In this document: positions 14,306 to 21,972 of the stretch, piece by piece
Numbering within the stretch: the first letter of the stretch is position 1
Layout of the letters: the number at the start of each line of letters is the position of its first letter
Assembly: GCA_038148755.1 (NCBI GenBank)
Contig: JAYQWA010000022.1
Coordinates: forward strand, 1 to 30,275
DNA: 30,275 nucleotides
From: UBA5109 sp038148755
GTDB taxonomy: Bacteria > Pseudomonadota > Gammaproteobacteria > Pseudomonadales > Pseudohongiellaceae
Reading direction: 5' to 3'
Notes under the pieces: model-generated
Told to the model about the DNA's origin: nothing
What the model saw: the letters and a program-made list of their open reading frames with translations, nothing else
Databases searched by the model: none
Made by a program: the position numbers and the translations under genes

Positions 14306-15664
14306 TTATAGCGTGATATGGTGCTTGAATAAATTCAGATACTCATCGTCTCTATGACTTGCCATGACGACAGTAGTCAGATGCTGTGAATCAAGGCGCT
14401 CAAGAAAATACAGAAAGCGATGGCGGTTTATCTGGTCCAGCCCCTGAGTAGGTTCATCACAAATAAGCAAAGCCGGCTGTTTCACCAAAGCCCTGGCGAT
14501 TAAGACCAGGCGTTGTTCACCGTAAGCCAGGGCTTTAAAGGAGAAAGACGATTTTTCCTCCAGCCCTACGAGAGCCAGCCAGTGTCTGGCATGATCTCTT
14601 TGCATGGGTGAGCTTTCTTCATACAAGCCGATGCTGTCAAAAAAACCACTGAGGGTGATCTCCAGTGCTGAACCTGAAACGCGATGATTGCGATGTAATT
14701 CGGGAGAAACAATGCCAATCTGTTTTTTTAATTGCCAGATGCTTTCGCCACTGCCACGTTTAAACCCCAGTATATTAATGTCATTGCCGTAGCACTGTGG
14801 GTGATCACCTGTGATCAGATGCAGAAGCGTTGACTTGCCTGAACCATTGGGTCCCGTTAAAAGGGTATGTTCGCCAGTATTAATACTAAGGTTAATATTT
14901 TCGAATATAACCGTATCGCTGTAACTGACCCTGGCATTATTAAGCATAACAATCGGGTCTGTTGCCTGAAGTTCATTGAAGGGCTCAGGCCATTCCGGTA
15001 GTAAGTCGGCATTGAAATCGAGCAGGGCGTGTAAATCCTGATTGTTCAATATGTCTTCACGCAAACCCTGGGCGATTAATTCACCTTTCTCCAAAATAGC
15101 CACATGCGTATGCCAGCCCTGGATTTCCTCAAGATCATTAAGTAAAAAGATCAGCTGAATTTTTTTCTGCTGGGCCAGTTCCCGGAAAAATGCTGATAAT
15201 TCTGCTTTAGCCTGTTTATCCAGACTGTCATAAGGTTCATCAAGAATCAGATAGTCAGGTTTCTGAATTAATGCCTGTGCCAACAGTGCCTTACGACTTT
15301 CACCACTGCTTAACAGGCGGTAACCTCTGTCCAGAATGCCATCCATTTTTAAAAATTTAAGTGACTGTAATTCACTTTCACTGGCGTTTAATAAGGTTCT
15401 GACTGTGGTACCGGTATCCAGCCGATCCATAAAATCAGTGTCATCGTTTTTCAGTTCATTCTCATAGAAGGCCTGTTGCTGCTCAAAAGAAATCAGCCTG
15501 AACGAGAGTTGTTTATTATCTGAATTGTGCTGCTGATCCAGAAGTGCCTGCGCCAGGTGCTTTTTGCCGGAACCGTTTCTACCAATAACAGCCCAACACT
15601 GACCGTGTTCAATAGACCAGTGTTCAATATTCAATTTGTCGGTTTGAAACTGCTGAAAAATCAT
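14306..15664 (-). CDS. ModF-like protein with two fused ABC ATPase domains
   Basis: A 452-residue protein with two complete ATP-binding cassettes and no membrane segment, as in E. coli ModF (about 490 residues). The second domain is canonical: GPNGSGKST, LAYGEQR and LLICDEP. The first has LSSGESR and YLILDEP, but its Walker A reads GRNGSGKK (K34-K35), with Lys in place of the Ser/Thr that binds Mg2+; this would weaken or abolish ATP hydrolysis in that half. ModF proteins are not proven transporters and have been linked to molybdate loci and photorepair; no modABC genes are here. It probably works as an asymmetric ATPase. It is convergent with the DUF3833 gene. Confidence 0.85.
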   Translation of the reverse strand: MIFQQFQTDKLNIEHWSIEHGQCWAVIGRNGSGKKHLAQALLDQQHNSDNKQLSFRLISFEQQQAFYENELKNDDTDFMDRLDTGTTVRTLLNASESELQSLKFLKMDGILDRGYRLLSSGESRKALLAQALIQKPDYLILDEPYDSLDKQAKAELSAFFRELAQQKKIQLIFLLNDLEEIQGWHTHVAILEKGELIAQGLREDILNNQDLHALLDFNADLLPEWPEPFNELQATDPIVMLNNARVSYSDTVIFENINLSINTGEHTLLTGPNGSGKSTLLHLITGDHPQCYGNDINILGFKRGSGESIWQLKKQIGIVSPELHRNHRVSGSALEITLSGFFDSIGLYEESSPMQRDHARHWLALVGLEEKSSFSFKALAYGEQRLVLIARALVKQPALLICDEPTQGLDQINRHRFLYFLERLDSQHLTTVVMASHRDDEYLNLFKHHITL

Positions 15665-15692
15665 GAAAATTAAAACGTTAGGGGTATTCGCC

Positions 15693-15721
15693 TTGACACT
15701 TTAAGCTAATTCCAAGACAAT
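15693..15721 (+). promoter_or_regulatory. Sigma-70-type promoter for the tRNA-Arg transcript
   Basis: A perfect -35 TTGACA (15693-15698) is separated by 17 bases from GACAAT (15716-15721). The following bases, TCCCACCCT, resemble the GC-rich discriminator of growth-regulated stable-RNA promoters. Transcription from here would pass through the decayed tRNA copy before the intact tRNA-Arg. Confidence 0.65.
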
Positions 15722-15787
15722 TCCCACCCTTCAAAAAGCTGCCTATACGCCATTTTGCATAGGATAAGTGGATAGTTTCAAAATTAC

Positions 15788-15864
15788 GCACCCGTAGCTC
15801 AGTGGGTCATAAAGAGAGAGTACCTGGCTAAATAGCCAGTAGATAGAAAGTTTAGAAAAATTAC
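15788..15864 (+). pseudogene. Decayed tandem copy of tRNA-Arg
   Basis: The segment starts with GCACCCGTAGCTCAG, identical to the first 15 bases of the intact tRNA that begins exactly 77 bases later, and repeats TACCTGGCTA from the anticodon stem. The D-loop is altered by an insertion, the anticodon loop reads AAATAGCC, and the T arm and acceptor 3' half are missing. The duplication also includes leader DNA: AGTGGATAG..ATTAC before this copy and AGTAGATAG..ATTAC before the next. It cannot fold as a tRNA. Confidence 0.75.
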
Positions 15865-15941
15865 GCACCCGTAGCTCAGCTGGATAGAGTACCTGGCTAC
15901 GAACTAGGGGGTCGCACGTTCGAATCGTGCCGGGTGCGCCA
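15865..15941 (+). tRNA. tRNA-Arg (anticodon ACG)
   Basis: A 77-base tRNA with the acceptor stem GCACCCG/CGGGTGC, discriminator G and encoded CCA. The D stem is GCTC/GAGT, the anticodon stem CCTGG/CTAGG around loop CTACGAA (anticodon ACG, expected to be modified to ICG and to read CGU, CGC and CGA), and the T arm GCACG-TTCGAAT-CGTGC. All stems pair. It is followed by a strong terminator and preceded by a decayed copy of itself. Confidence 0.97.
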
Positions 15942-15947
15942 TCATTC

Positions 15948-15979
15948 AAAAGCCTGCTTATGCAGGCTTTTTTATTTTT
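15948..15979 (+). terminator. Rho-independent terminator of tRNA-Arg
   Basis: GCCTGC (15952-15957) and GCAGGC (15962-15967) pair around TTAT, extended by AAAA/TTTT, and are followed by TTTTTTATTTTT. It lies six bases after the tRNA CCA end. The A run upstream may also stop transcription of the opposing gene at 16005. Confidence 0.93.
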
Positions 15980-16004
15980 AGCAAAGCAATATATTTTTTT
16001 GAAT

Positions 16005-16919
16005 TTAACCTCTCACGTAAGTATTAAACCAATCAATAGTACGCGACCAGGCTTCAGTGGCAGTGGCTTCGTTATAGCGTTCAGGTGTCGCATCGTTAAA
16101 GAAGCCGTGAACAGATTCAGGATAAATATGTCCCTCATAGGTAACACCTGCAGCCTGCAAAGCTGCTTCATATTCAGGCCATGCCTGTACCAGTCTGGTA
16201 TCAAGCGCGCCATGCTGGACCAATATAGCTGCCCTGATTCTGGCAACATCAGCTGCTTCCGGCGCGCCACCATAGAACGGTACAGCAGCAGCAAGGTCTT
16301 CACCTAGGCGCACAGCTAGCTGATTGGAGATACTGCCGCCATAACAAAATCCGGTTGCGCCTATCTTGCCAGTGCAGTCTGGTCGATTCTTGAGCCATAA
16401 GGCTGCTGCCATTATATCTTCAAAGCGTTTATCCGCATCAAGTTCCCGGAACAACTGTCCACCCTGGAAATCATCACCGGGATAACCGCCTACCGGTGTA
16501 AGCACGTCCGGTGCAAAGGCCATGAAGTTGGATAAGGCAAATCTGCGTGCAACGTCCTCAGTGTGTGGGTTAAGCCCACGGTTTTCATGAACAACAATAA
16601 TGCCAGGCAGGGGAGTAGGCGTTTCATTTCGACTATCTGCACTGTAAGGACGAACCAGATATCCCCTGATGTAACCATGTCCCTGTGGGGATGGCACAGT
16701 AACATAGTCTGCAACTATTCTTTCATCATCGCGGTCTATTTGCTGCCCCATTGTGTAATCAGGCATTAAAGCCTGTGCTATGGCATTGGCAGATAGACCA
16801 AGGATAGCAAATTTCTTCACGCCACTAATGAAAGACCGGCGGCTAATTTCTCCGTGAATATACTGGGTATAAAGCTCTACGGCTTCTGGTGGCACTGTTC
16901 TGCGTTCTTTGGATGACAT
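16005..16919 (-). CDS. Dienelactone hydrolase family protein with Tat-type signal
   Basis: A 304-residue alpha/beta hydrolase of the dienelactone hydrolase family. The triad is visible: nucleophile C192 in GATGFCYGG, D240 in HGALD, and H271 in SVHGFF; the HENRGLN block (residues 111-117) also fits the family. The N-terminus carries ISRRSFISG (R27-R28) and a hydrophobic stretch ending near NAIAQA, a twin-arginine type leader as in YghX-like proteins, so it is probably exported folded. Such enzymes open lactone rings made during aromatic breakdown; the real substrate is unknown. It stands alone on the minus strand behind an AT-rich region, with the tRNA terminator at its 3' end. Confidence 0.9.
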   Translation of the reverse strand: MSSKERRTVPPEAVELYTQYIHGEISRRSFISGVKKFAILGLSANAIAQALMPDYTMGQQIDRDDERIVADYVTVPSPQGHGYIRGYLVRPYSADSRNETPTPLPGIIVVHENRGLNPHTEDVARRFALSNFMAFAPDVLTPVGGYPGDDFQGGQLFRELDADKRFEDIMAAALWLKNRPDCTGKIGATGFCYGGSISNQLAVRLGEDLAAAVPFYGGAPEAADVARIRAAILVQHGALDTRLVQAWPEYEAALQAAGVTYEGHIYPESVHGFFNDATPERYNEATATEAWSRTIDWFNTYVRG

Positions 16920-17298
16920 GATGTGGCCCTCTTACTAATTAAAAGTATTAAAAGGTTGAGGCTACCATTTTTTATATTGTAAAAGGAACAAGTCTGCTTT
17001 GAATGAAAACAGCTATAACTAGCCGTAATCAAATCACACGATGTCTAGAATCAATTCAAACTGATAAAGGCCGTGTTACTGTAATAACATAGCAAAAAAA
17101 TCCGGATGCTAAGCGGCAAAGCACTTCTTTAAAGACTGATAAAAGCTTCCGGCTTTGTCTTTTTCTATTCGAATTTACAAGTGCAGTTTCATATACCTTA
17201 CAGTGAAAATGAATGTAAATAGCTTTGTTGTTCATCAAGGAATTTGACAGACTCTCAAAAAAAGAAGATGCACAATACTGAAATTGAAGCTATAGCTT
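16920..17298. other. Gene-free stretch with one terminator-like hairpin
   Basis: I find no convincing coding frame here; stops are frequent in all frames. It must hold the promoter of the dienelactone hydrolase gene at its left end. AAAGC-TTCCG-GCTTT (17142-17156) followed by GTCTTTTTCT is a weak terminator-like hairpin on the plus strand. It has no gene directly upstream and may be left over from a deleted gene. Confidence 0.5.
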
Positions 17299-17436
17299 AT
17301 GGCCATTTCTCTCAATGATATAGAACAGGCGGCTCAAAGAATTGGGTCGGTAATAGCTGACATGCGTTTTGAAAAATCCCGCACGCTTTCGGAAATTACA
17401 GTTGCCGAATTATTAATATCCCTGCAAATAGAATAA
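17299..17436 (+). pseudogene. N-terminal remnant resembling threonine dehydratase
   Basis: A 45-codon frame reads AISLNDIEQAAQRIG and then FEKSRTLSEIT, which is the opening of threonine ammonia-lyase / serine-threonine dehydratases (residues of about 1-40, ending in the substrate-binding RTPL..SRTLSE region). After EITVAE the similarity is lost and a stop follows at 17434-17436; the PLP lysine segment and the rest of the enzyme (about 300 residues) are missing. There is no clear ribosome site. I read it as a deletion remnant. The alternative, a chance small peptide, is less likely given the ordered match, but the match is from memory. Confidence 0.5.
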
Positions 17437-17575
17437 TCAGCAAGGTCATGATGCGCATGAGATTTCCTTATGAATTTGGGTATGGGATTTTAAATATCTT
17501 ATCGTTATAGTACGTTTATTAAAATAATAAACAAAACAGATTCATGGTCCATCGACTGTAAGGAGTAAACTCATA

Positions 17576-18760
17576 ATGATATTAGTAAGACTGGTAGTGA
17601 TTTTTTCTGCAATTTTTAGCGTATCAATACAGGCACAGGAAATTCCTCAAGGGCCACTTGGTGCCTCTTTCTGGGATGCAATACCACTAAGTGTGCCTGC
17701 CGGTGCACAAAGAGGAGATATTTACTGGCTGCAGGAACGCAATGATGCGCCATCTAATGCACAAGCCTGGAATGTGATTTATGTAAGCGAAGGAGCCGAT
17801 GGCGAGCTTGAATATGTCTCGGGTGAAATTTATGTACCACTATTGCCCAGCCCTACAGAAAGAAAATTAATGATCTGGGCCACAGGAACAACTGGTACGC
17901 AGGATTCCTGTGCCCCATCCAGAAACGAACTTTATGGTATGGCTGATGGACCCCGAGTGCCAGGTATCGAAACCTTTCTGGCGCGTGGCTATGTTGTTGT
18001 GATGAGCGATTATCAAGGTTCCGGTACACCGGGACCAACGGCTTATTTACAGGGTGCACAGCAGGCGATGGCCTCTTTTGATATCGCCCGGGCAGCCAGA
18101 AATCTGCCAGAAGCCATGGTGGGCACCAATATTGGTATTTATGGATTTTCGCAAGGTGGTCAAACTGCTTTATGGGCTGCCCATATTGTTGATGAATATG
18201 CACCGGAATTTAATCTGGTAGGAGCTGTGCCCTTAGCGCCGGCCTCAAGGCATCTTGATCTATCATTTTATGATCTCGATATTCCGGTAAACAGCGGTTA
18301 TTTCATTATGCGTATGGCGGGTTTGCAGGTGGGACACCCTGAATTAAAGCTGAGTGATATTTTAACTGATGCCGGGCTTGAACAGCTCACTGCGCAATCA
18401 TGGGGCTGTTATGAGATTTTTGAATCGGCAGCACAAATGAATGAACCCTACGCCAAACCGGAAACACTGGAACCTGGCACAGCATGGCGTGCTTGGCTTG
18501 AAGAAAATGATGAATTTTTACCTATTGATTCGTCCATTCCTTTCTTGATGATACAGGGTGATGTGGATGTTGATGTGCCGGTGGAACTGACCAGAGATGT
18601 ATTGACCGATTTGTGTGAGCAGGGAAGTCAGGTGAATTATATTGAGATGGCAGGCGCAGATCATTTTGGTGTGTTTTATCCCGGCGGCGCGTTGGCACCT
18701 GACTGGTTTGATGCACGTTTTGCCGGACTGCCTATGCAGGAAAATTCCTGTTCTGACTAA
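17576..18760 (+). CDS. Secretory lipase / alpha-beta hydrolase
   Basis: A 394-residue protein with a signal peptide ending IQAQ and an AAGGAG ribosome site ten bases before the ATG. The fold is an alpha/beta hydrolase of the secretory lipase (LIP) type: the nucleophile is S192 in GFSQGG, the acid is in QGDVDVDVP (D329-D333), and the base is H363 in GADHFG. SDYQGSGTPG at about residues 144-153 is also typical of the family. There are four cysteines (C112, C278, C347 and one near the C-terminus), so disulfides are possible. It probably cleaves lipid or other esters outside the cytoplasm. It is transcribed alone and is convergent with the btuB-like gene. Confidence 0.88.
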   Translation: MILVRLVVIFSAIFSVSIQAQEIPQGPLGASFWDAIPLSVPAGAQRGDIYWLQERNDAPSNAQAWNVIYVSEGADGELEYVSGEIYVPLLPSPTERKLMIWATGTTGTQDSCAPSRNELYGMADGPRVPGIETFLARGYVVVMSDYQGSGTPGPTAYLQGAQQAMASFDIARAARNLPEAMVGTNIGIYGFSQGGQTALWAAHIVDEYAPEFNLVGAVPLAPASRHLDLSFYDLDIPVNSGYFIMRMAGLQVGHPELKLSDILTDAGLEQLTAQSWGCYEIFESAAQMNEPYAKPETLEPGTAWRAWLEENDEFLPIDSSIPFLMIQGDVDVDVPVELTRDVLTDLCEQGSQVNYIEMAGADHFGVFYPGGALAPDWFDARFAGLPMQENSCSD

Positions 18761-18789
18761 TGCGAAATCTGGGTTTATTTTATGAGCGA

Positions 18790-18838
18790 AACCCTTCACT
18801 TCACGGTTCTGGATGATTTAACCGAGCATGTAAGGGTT
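18790..18838. repeat. Nested inverted repeats between convergent genes
   Basis: AACCCTT (18790-18796) pairs with AAGGGTT (18832-18838), and inside it CGGTT (18804-18808) pairs with AACCG (18820-18824). The two stems are separated by seven unpaired bases on each side. The structure lies in the 100-base gap between the convergent lipase and btuB-like genes and may end transcription, although no T run follows on either strand. Confidence 0.4.
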
Positions 18839-18860
18839 GAACTGGGGGAGAAAGTTCTAA

Positions 18861-20672
18861 TTAAAAGCGGTAATCAAACGCAAACTGAGCTGTGCGACCA
18901 AGGGTGTAAAAACCATCAATAAACTGATAATCCTTATCGAATGCATTGCCAATGCGAAGCCGAAAATCTACGGCAGCATTCAAATGATAGGCCAGAGTCA
19001 GATCAGTTGTTGCGAAACCTCCAACCCTGGAGCGGCCAAAGGTCAAGGGATTAATGTCTTGATGCTTACTTTGCGCCAGTACTTTTATAGCAAAATCAAA
19101 GTCACCAAAGGCCCGCGCCAAGTTCAAAGCCAGAATCTGGTCCGGGCGGCGTAATAATTCCTGTCTGGTGCTTTCATTTTCATGATTCAGCAGGGTCAGG
19201 TCTGCGTTGATCTGCCATCCAGCAAGGGCGCTTTTAACCGAAGCTTCAATACCATTGATACGGGTTTTCTGTACGTTGGCTAGTGTCGTAAAAGTGGTGT
19301 CGGCTGCAATTAAATTATCTATCTTGTTCTGAAAAATATTAATTTGCCATTGCGCCTGCAGGGCTTCTATTTGTAAACCGAGCTCAACACTTTTGGAGGT
19401 TTCAGGTTTGAGGTTCGGGTTGGAAAAAAAGAAAAATGATGGAAAATCAACATAGAGATCAATCAGGTTTGGTGCCTTAAAGGCAGTTCCATAACTGACC
19501 CATGCCCGAAAATTTTCACGTAAATCCTTGCCCAGCGCAATACTGCCTGTGCTTTGGTTACCAAAACGTTCATTATTGTCATGGCGTACTGAAAAAGTCA
19601 GGTCTGCCAATGTTGTATTACGCAGGTACACAGCATAGATGCCGTCATTATCACGTGAACTATCCGTTTGGATGGCAGCAACACTTGAGTATTGAAGTTT
19701 CTGTTCGATATGGTCGAAACCAAAGGCAAGCTGGCTGGCATCACTCAGCACCAGGGAATTATGCCAGTTAATTTTATTGTTTTCAGATTCGTTTTGCGTG
19801 GTGCCGAATGCAGCAGCATCATTATTTTTTTCTGCAAAACGTTCTACAAAAAGATTACTGTCCCAGTTTTGGGAAAGCGTAATTGACAAACCGACAGATA
19901 ATTGACTGGATTCTGTTCCAACGTTGCCATCATCATAATCAACTGATGAGTCAAAGTGAGAGTAGTTGGTGGCAAAATTCAATTTATCATTAAATTGATG
20001 ATTAAAAGAAAATGTGGCGGAGTCATTTTTAAAGCCGTCAGCATCTGCGCTGCCACTCTCACTAAAATTGATGCCAGCAGTTTCCCGGTGAGAAATATTC
20101 AGACCAAGCGTAGTGGATTTATTACCACCTCTAAGACCTAGATTTGTATTATTGCTGTTCTGGCTGCCGACCATCGCACTAAAATTTCCATTGAAACCGG
20201 GATCTGTTTCAGGGCGGGTAATAATATTAAGCACACCGCCGATGGCTTCCGATCCATAAATACTGGAACGGGGGCCTCGAACGATTTCAATACGTTCGAT
20301 TTGATCCAGGGGTAGAAATTCCAGGCGTCCGGCAGCACCTGTGCTGGTGGTGATCTGGGCACCATCAATCAGCATCAGAGTGTGATCCGATTCTGAACCC
20401 CGCAAAAATAAACTAGTTTGTGCTCCCTGACCGCCGCTTTGCGTTAGTTGCATGCCTGGTTGGCCGGACAACAGTTCAATCAGATTTTGTGCCTGTGAGT
20501 TACGTATGGCATCCCGATCAATAATTGTCGTGGCTGCCATTACGGAATTAACAGACTGCGGTACTCGGTTTGCAGTGATGATGATTTCCTGTGTTGCTTC
20601 AGACTGGGTAAAGCCGGAGACAGGGTATAATAAAAAATTCACTGCCAGCAGAGAGATGGGTAAAGATTTCAT
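18861..20672 (-). CDS. btuB: TonB-dependent vitamin B12 receptor, BtuB-like
   Basis: An outer-membrane receptor of about 600 residues. After a signal peptide (SLLAVNFLLYPVSGFTQ) comes a TonB-box-like EIIITANR, a plug domain (NLIELLSGQPGMQLTQSGG, SLFLRGSESDHTLMLIDG, IERIEIVRGPRSSIYGSEAIGG) and a 22-strand barrel ending in FDYRF. The start is taken at 20672 because it opens directly into the signal peptide; an in-frame ATG at 20702 would add ten hydrophilic residues. The cobalamin riboswitch upstream identifies the ligand as a corrinoid, and the compact size (BtuB is about 600 residues) agrees. It is transcribed alone, with no btuCDF or cobalamin genes next to it. Confidence 0.92.
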   Translation of the reverse strand: MKSLPISLLAVNFLLYPVSGFTQSEATQEIIITANRVPQSVNSVMAATTIIDRDAIRNSQAQNLIELLSGQPGMQLTQSGGQGAQTSLFLRGSESDHTLMLIDGAQITTSTGAAGRLEFLPLDQIERIEIVRGPRSSIYGSEAIGGVLNIITRPETDPGFNGNFSAMVGSQNSNNTNLGLRGGNKSTTLGLNISHRETAGINFSESGSADADGFKNDSATFSFNHQFNDKLNFATNYSHFDSSVDYDDGNVGTESSQLSVGLSITLSQNWDSNLFVERFAEKNNDAAAFGTTQNESENNKINWHNSLVLSDASQLAFGFDHIEQKLQYSSVAAIQTDSSRDNDGIYAVYLRNTTLADLTFSVRHDNNERFGNQSTGSIALGKDLRENFRAWVSYGTAFKAPNLIDLYVDFPSFFFFSNPNLKPETSKSVELGLQIEALQAQWQINIFQNKIDNLIAADTTFTTLANVQKTRINGIEASVKSALAGWQINADLTLLNHENESTRQELLRRPDQILALNLARAFGDFDFAIKVLAQSKHQDINPLTFGRSRVGGFATTDLTLAYHLNAAVDFRLRIGNAFDKDYQFIDGFYTLGRTAQFAFDYRF

Positions 20673-20750
20673 GGTGTTATCGTCAATGAAATTAATTTTC
20701 ATGAGGGAGAGGCGTAAGCTGTGGTTTAGCTGTTAAAGCAAGCCATAACG

Positions 20751-20789
20751 AAAAAACCAACTGCGATGAACCCTCCGCTGCATCGTTTC
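20751..20789 (-). terminator. Possible riboswitch expression-platform terminator
   Basis: On the minus strand AACGATG pairs with CATCG..GTT (around 20764-20785), followed by GG and six T (20751-20756). It lies between the cobalamin aptamer and the btuB start, so ligand-dependent premature termination is plausible. The stem is short and bulged; control of translation is the alternative. Confidence 0.4.
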
Positions 20790-20956
20790 TGTCGCTATAA
20801 GACAACGACCGTTCTGTTACAGGCCGGTTCCGGGCTCACCAATTTTTTGATCACTTACGTGAAAATGAATGGTTTACCGTTGCGGGGGCAGCGCCGGTTT
20901 TTCACCGGACTTCCCGTTTAACCAATCTGATTTTTTTTGACTGGCACCTGAAACAG
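20786..20956 (-). ncRNA. Cobalamin riboswitch
   Basis: Read on the minus strand, the conserved elements occur in order: GGTGCC (20943-20948), GGGAAGTCCGGTG, AAAACCGGCGCTGCCCCCGC followed by AACGGT, and the B12 box GAGCCCGGAACCGGCCTG. Together they form the adenosylcobalamin-class aptamer upstream of a btuB-like gene. When the cofactor is abundant the RNA should switch off receptor synthesis. The right edge is set by the GGTGCC element; the left edge is approximate. Confidence 0.93.
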
Positions 20957-20963
20957 TGGCGTG

Positions 20964-20992
20964 AATATAGACAAGATAAAGTACAGGTTCAA
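20964..20992 (-). promoter_or_regulatory. Sigma-70-type promoter of the riboswitch/btuB transcript
   Basis: On the minus strand TTGAAC (20987-20992) is followed, after exactly 17 bases, by TATATT (20964-20969). Both hexamers match the consensus at five positions or nearly so, and the expected start of transcription lies just before the riboswitch aptamer. Confidence 0.65.
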
Positions 20993-21037
20993 GCGAAGTT
21001 TAAATAAACAATTTATTAAGCTGCATTCTTAAGATTT

Positions 21038-21067
21038 TTGACGGTTTAGTATAAGTCTGTCTTATAA
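21038..21067 (+). promoter_or_regulatory. Probable promoter of the 21179-24079 gene group
   Basis: TTGACG (21038-21043), an 18-base spacer and TTATAA (21062-21067) lie about 110 bases before the first frame of the group. It is the best sigma-70-like match in the region between the divergent btuB transcript and this group. Confidence 0.45.
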
Positions 21068-21178
21068 ATCAGATGGTAAGCAGTAAAGCTGGGATTGTTA
21101 ATGTACTATCCAATTAAAAATAAATAAGATGTAATTTATTGTTCACAAGGCGAAAGTAATGAAAATGGGTTCATAACA

Positions 21179-21419
21179 ATGTCGAATGCTTATAAATTGA
21201 AAGATAAACCAGTTTTTATAGCCATCGTTTTTACGCTACTTTTTGCATCGGGTTTTGGTTATGCTCAAAATAATAAACCGCAACAAAACGGAGAAGCTGA
21301 GGTGGGAAAAGTCACAGGTATAGGGGGTTGGTTTATCCGGGCAAATGATCCGGTCAGTTTGTCTGTATGATCCCGCAGTGAATCCTATAGAATTATGGGA
21401 GCCTAAAGTCAGCGACTAA
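21179..21419 (+). pseudogene. Exported VOC-family gene with internal deletion
   Basis: The frame from 21179 encodes a signal peptide (ending GFGYAQ) and then VGKVTGIGGWFIRANDP, the first strand of a VOC (glyoxalase-fold) domain, before a stop at 21368. A second frame, overlapping this stop, continues with VCLYDPAVNPIELWEP to a stop at 21417-21419; DP.xNPIELWEP is the typical last strand of the same domain, including the Glu metal ligand. About 90 central residues are missing and the two ends are joined out of frame. It was probably the first gene of the exported enzyme group and is now dead. The break lies around 21350-21369. Confidence 0.72.
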
Positions 21420-21439
21420 TAATAAATAGCAGTGGTGCA

Positions 21440-21943
21440 ATGATGAAACAAATAATAATTCTTTTTATGTGTTTAACCTTTATGGCAACAACAGCTTTTG
21501 CGCAGGATTTTTCAGAAGATGAAGCAGCTGTTATAGCCGTACTGAATGATTTTCATGATGCTGCCGCGAATGCAGATGTTGAACGCTATCTTGGGCATAT
21601 GACCGATGATGCAGTTTTTCTGGGGACTGATGAGCATGAGCGCTGGCCCATGCAAACTGATTTTATTGACTATGTGAATGAACGTTTTGCTGCCGGGGGC
21701 TGGTCTTATTATTCCACAGACAAGCATATTCACTTTTCCAGTGACGGCAAGGTTGCCTGGTTTGACGAAACCAGCATCAGTAACAGTATGGGTGCGCATT
21801 TCCGTGGCTCAGGCGTGCTTGAAAAAATAGACGGGGAATGGAAGATTGCACATTACGTGCTTAGCGTACTGGTCTACAACGAATTATGGGAAGATGTGAT
21901 GGGGCTCATTACCCCGGAACGGGAAAGACGTGAAGCTAACTAG
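21440..21943 (+). CDS. Exported NTF2-like / SnoaL-like domain protein
   Basis: A 167-residue protein with a signal peptide ending TAFAQ. The mature domain has the SnoaL_3-type pattern: AAVIAVLNDFHDAAANADVE, RYLGHMTDDAVFLGTDE, then DGKVAWFDE, RGSGVLEKIDGEWKIAHYVLSV. This cone-shaped fold is used by small enzymes and by binding proteins; the function cannot be read from the sequence alone. Two ATG codons stand side by side at 21440 and 21443. It lies 21 bases after the VOC pseudogene and 29 bases before the alpha/beta hydrolase gene, so the three were probably one operon. Confidence 0.85.
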   Translation: MMKQIIILFMCLTFMATTAFAQDFSEDEAAVIAVLNDFHDAAANADVERYLGHMTDDAVFLGTDEHERWPMQTDFIDYVNERFAAGGWSYYSTDKHIHFSSDGKVAWFDETSISNSMGAHFRGSGVLEKIDGEWKIAHYVLSVLVYNELWEDVMGLITPERERREAN

Positions 21944-21972
21944 AACAAACAAAAAGAGTAGGTATTTTTCTG

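Noticed and set aside
15788..15941. Possible attachment site of an integrated element at the tRNA
   Set aside because: No integrase gene, no repeat of the tRNA 3' end elsewhere in the window, and the duplicated part is the 5' half; a slippage or unequal-exchange duplication explains it better.
15743..15949. Minus-strand frame of 68 codons with GAPGTIRTCDPLVRSQ
   Set aside because: It is antisense to the tRNA-Arg and its broken copy; this peptide is a well-known artefact of translating tRNA genes.
17056..17238. 60-codon minus-strand frame in the gap right of the dienelactone hydrolase
   Set aside because: No ribosome site and no domain-like sequence; composition resembles random AT-rich DNA.
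18782..18922. 46-codon plus-strand frame (MSETLHFTVLDDLTEH..)
   Set aside because: It has no ribosome site, its second half is antisense to the end of the btuB-like gene, and it coincides with nested inverted repeats; no family recognised.
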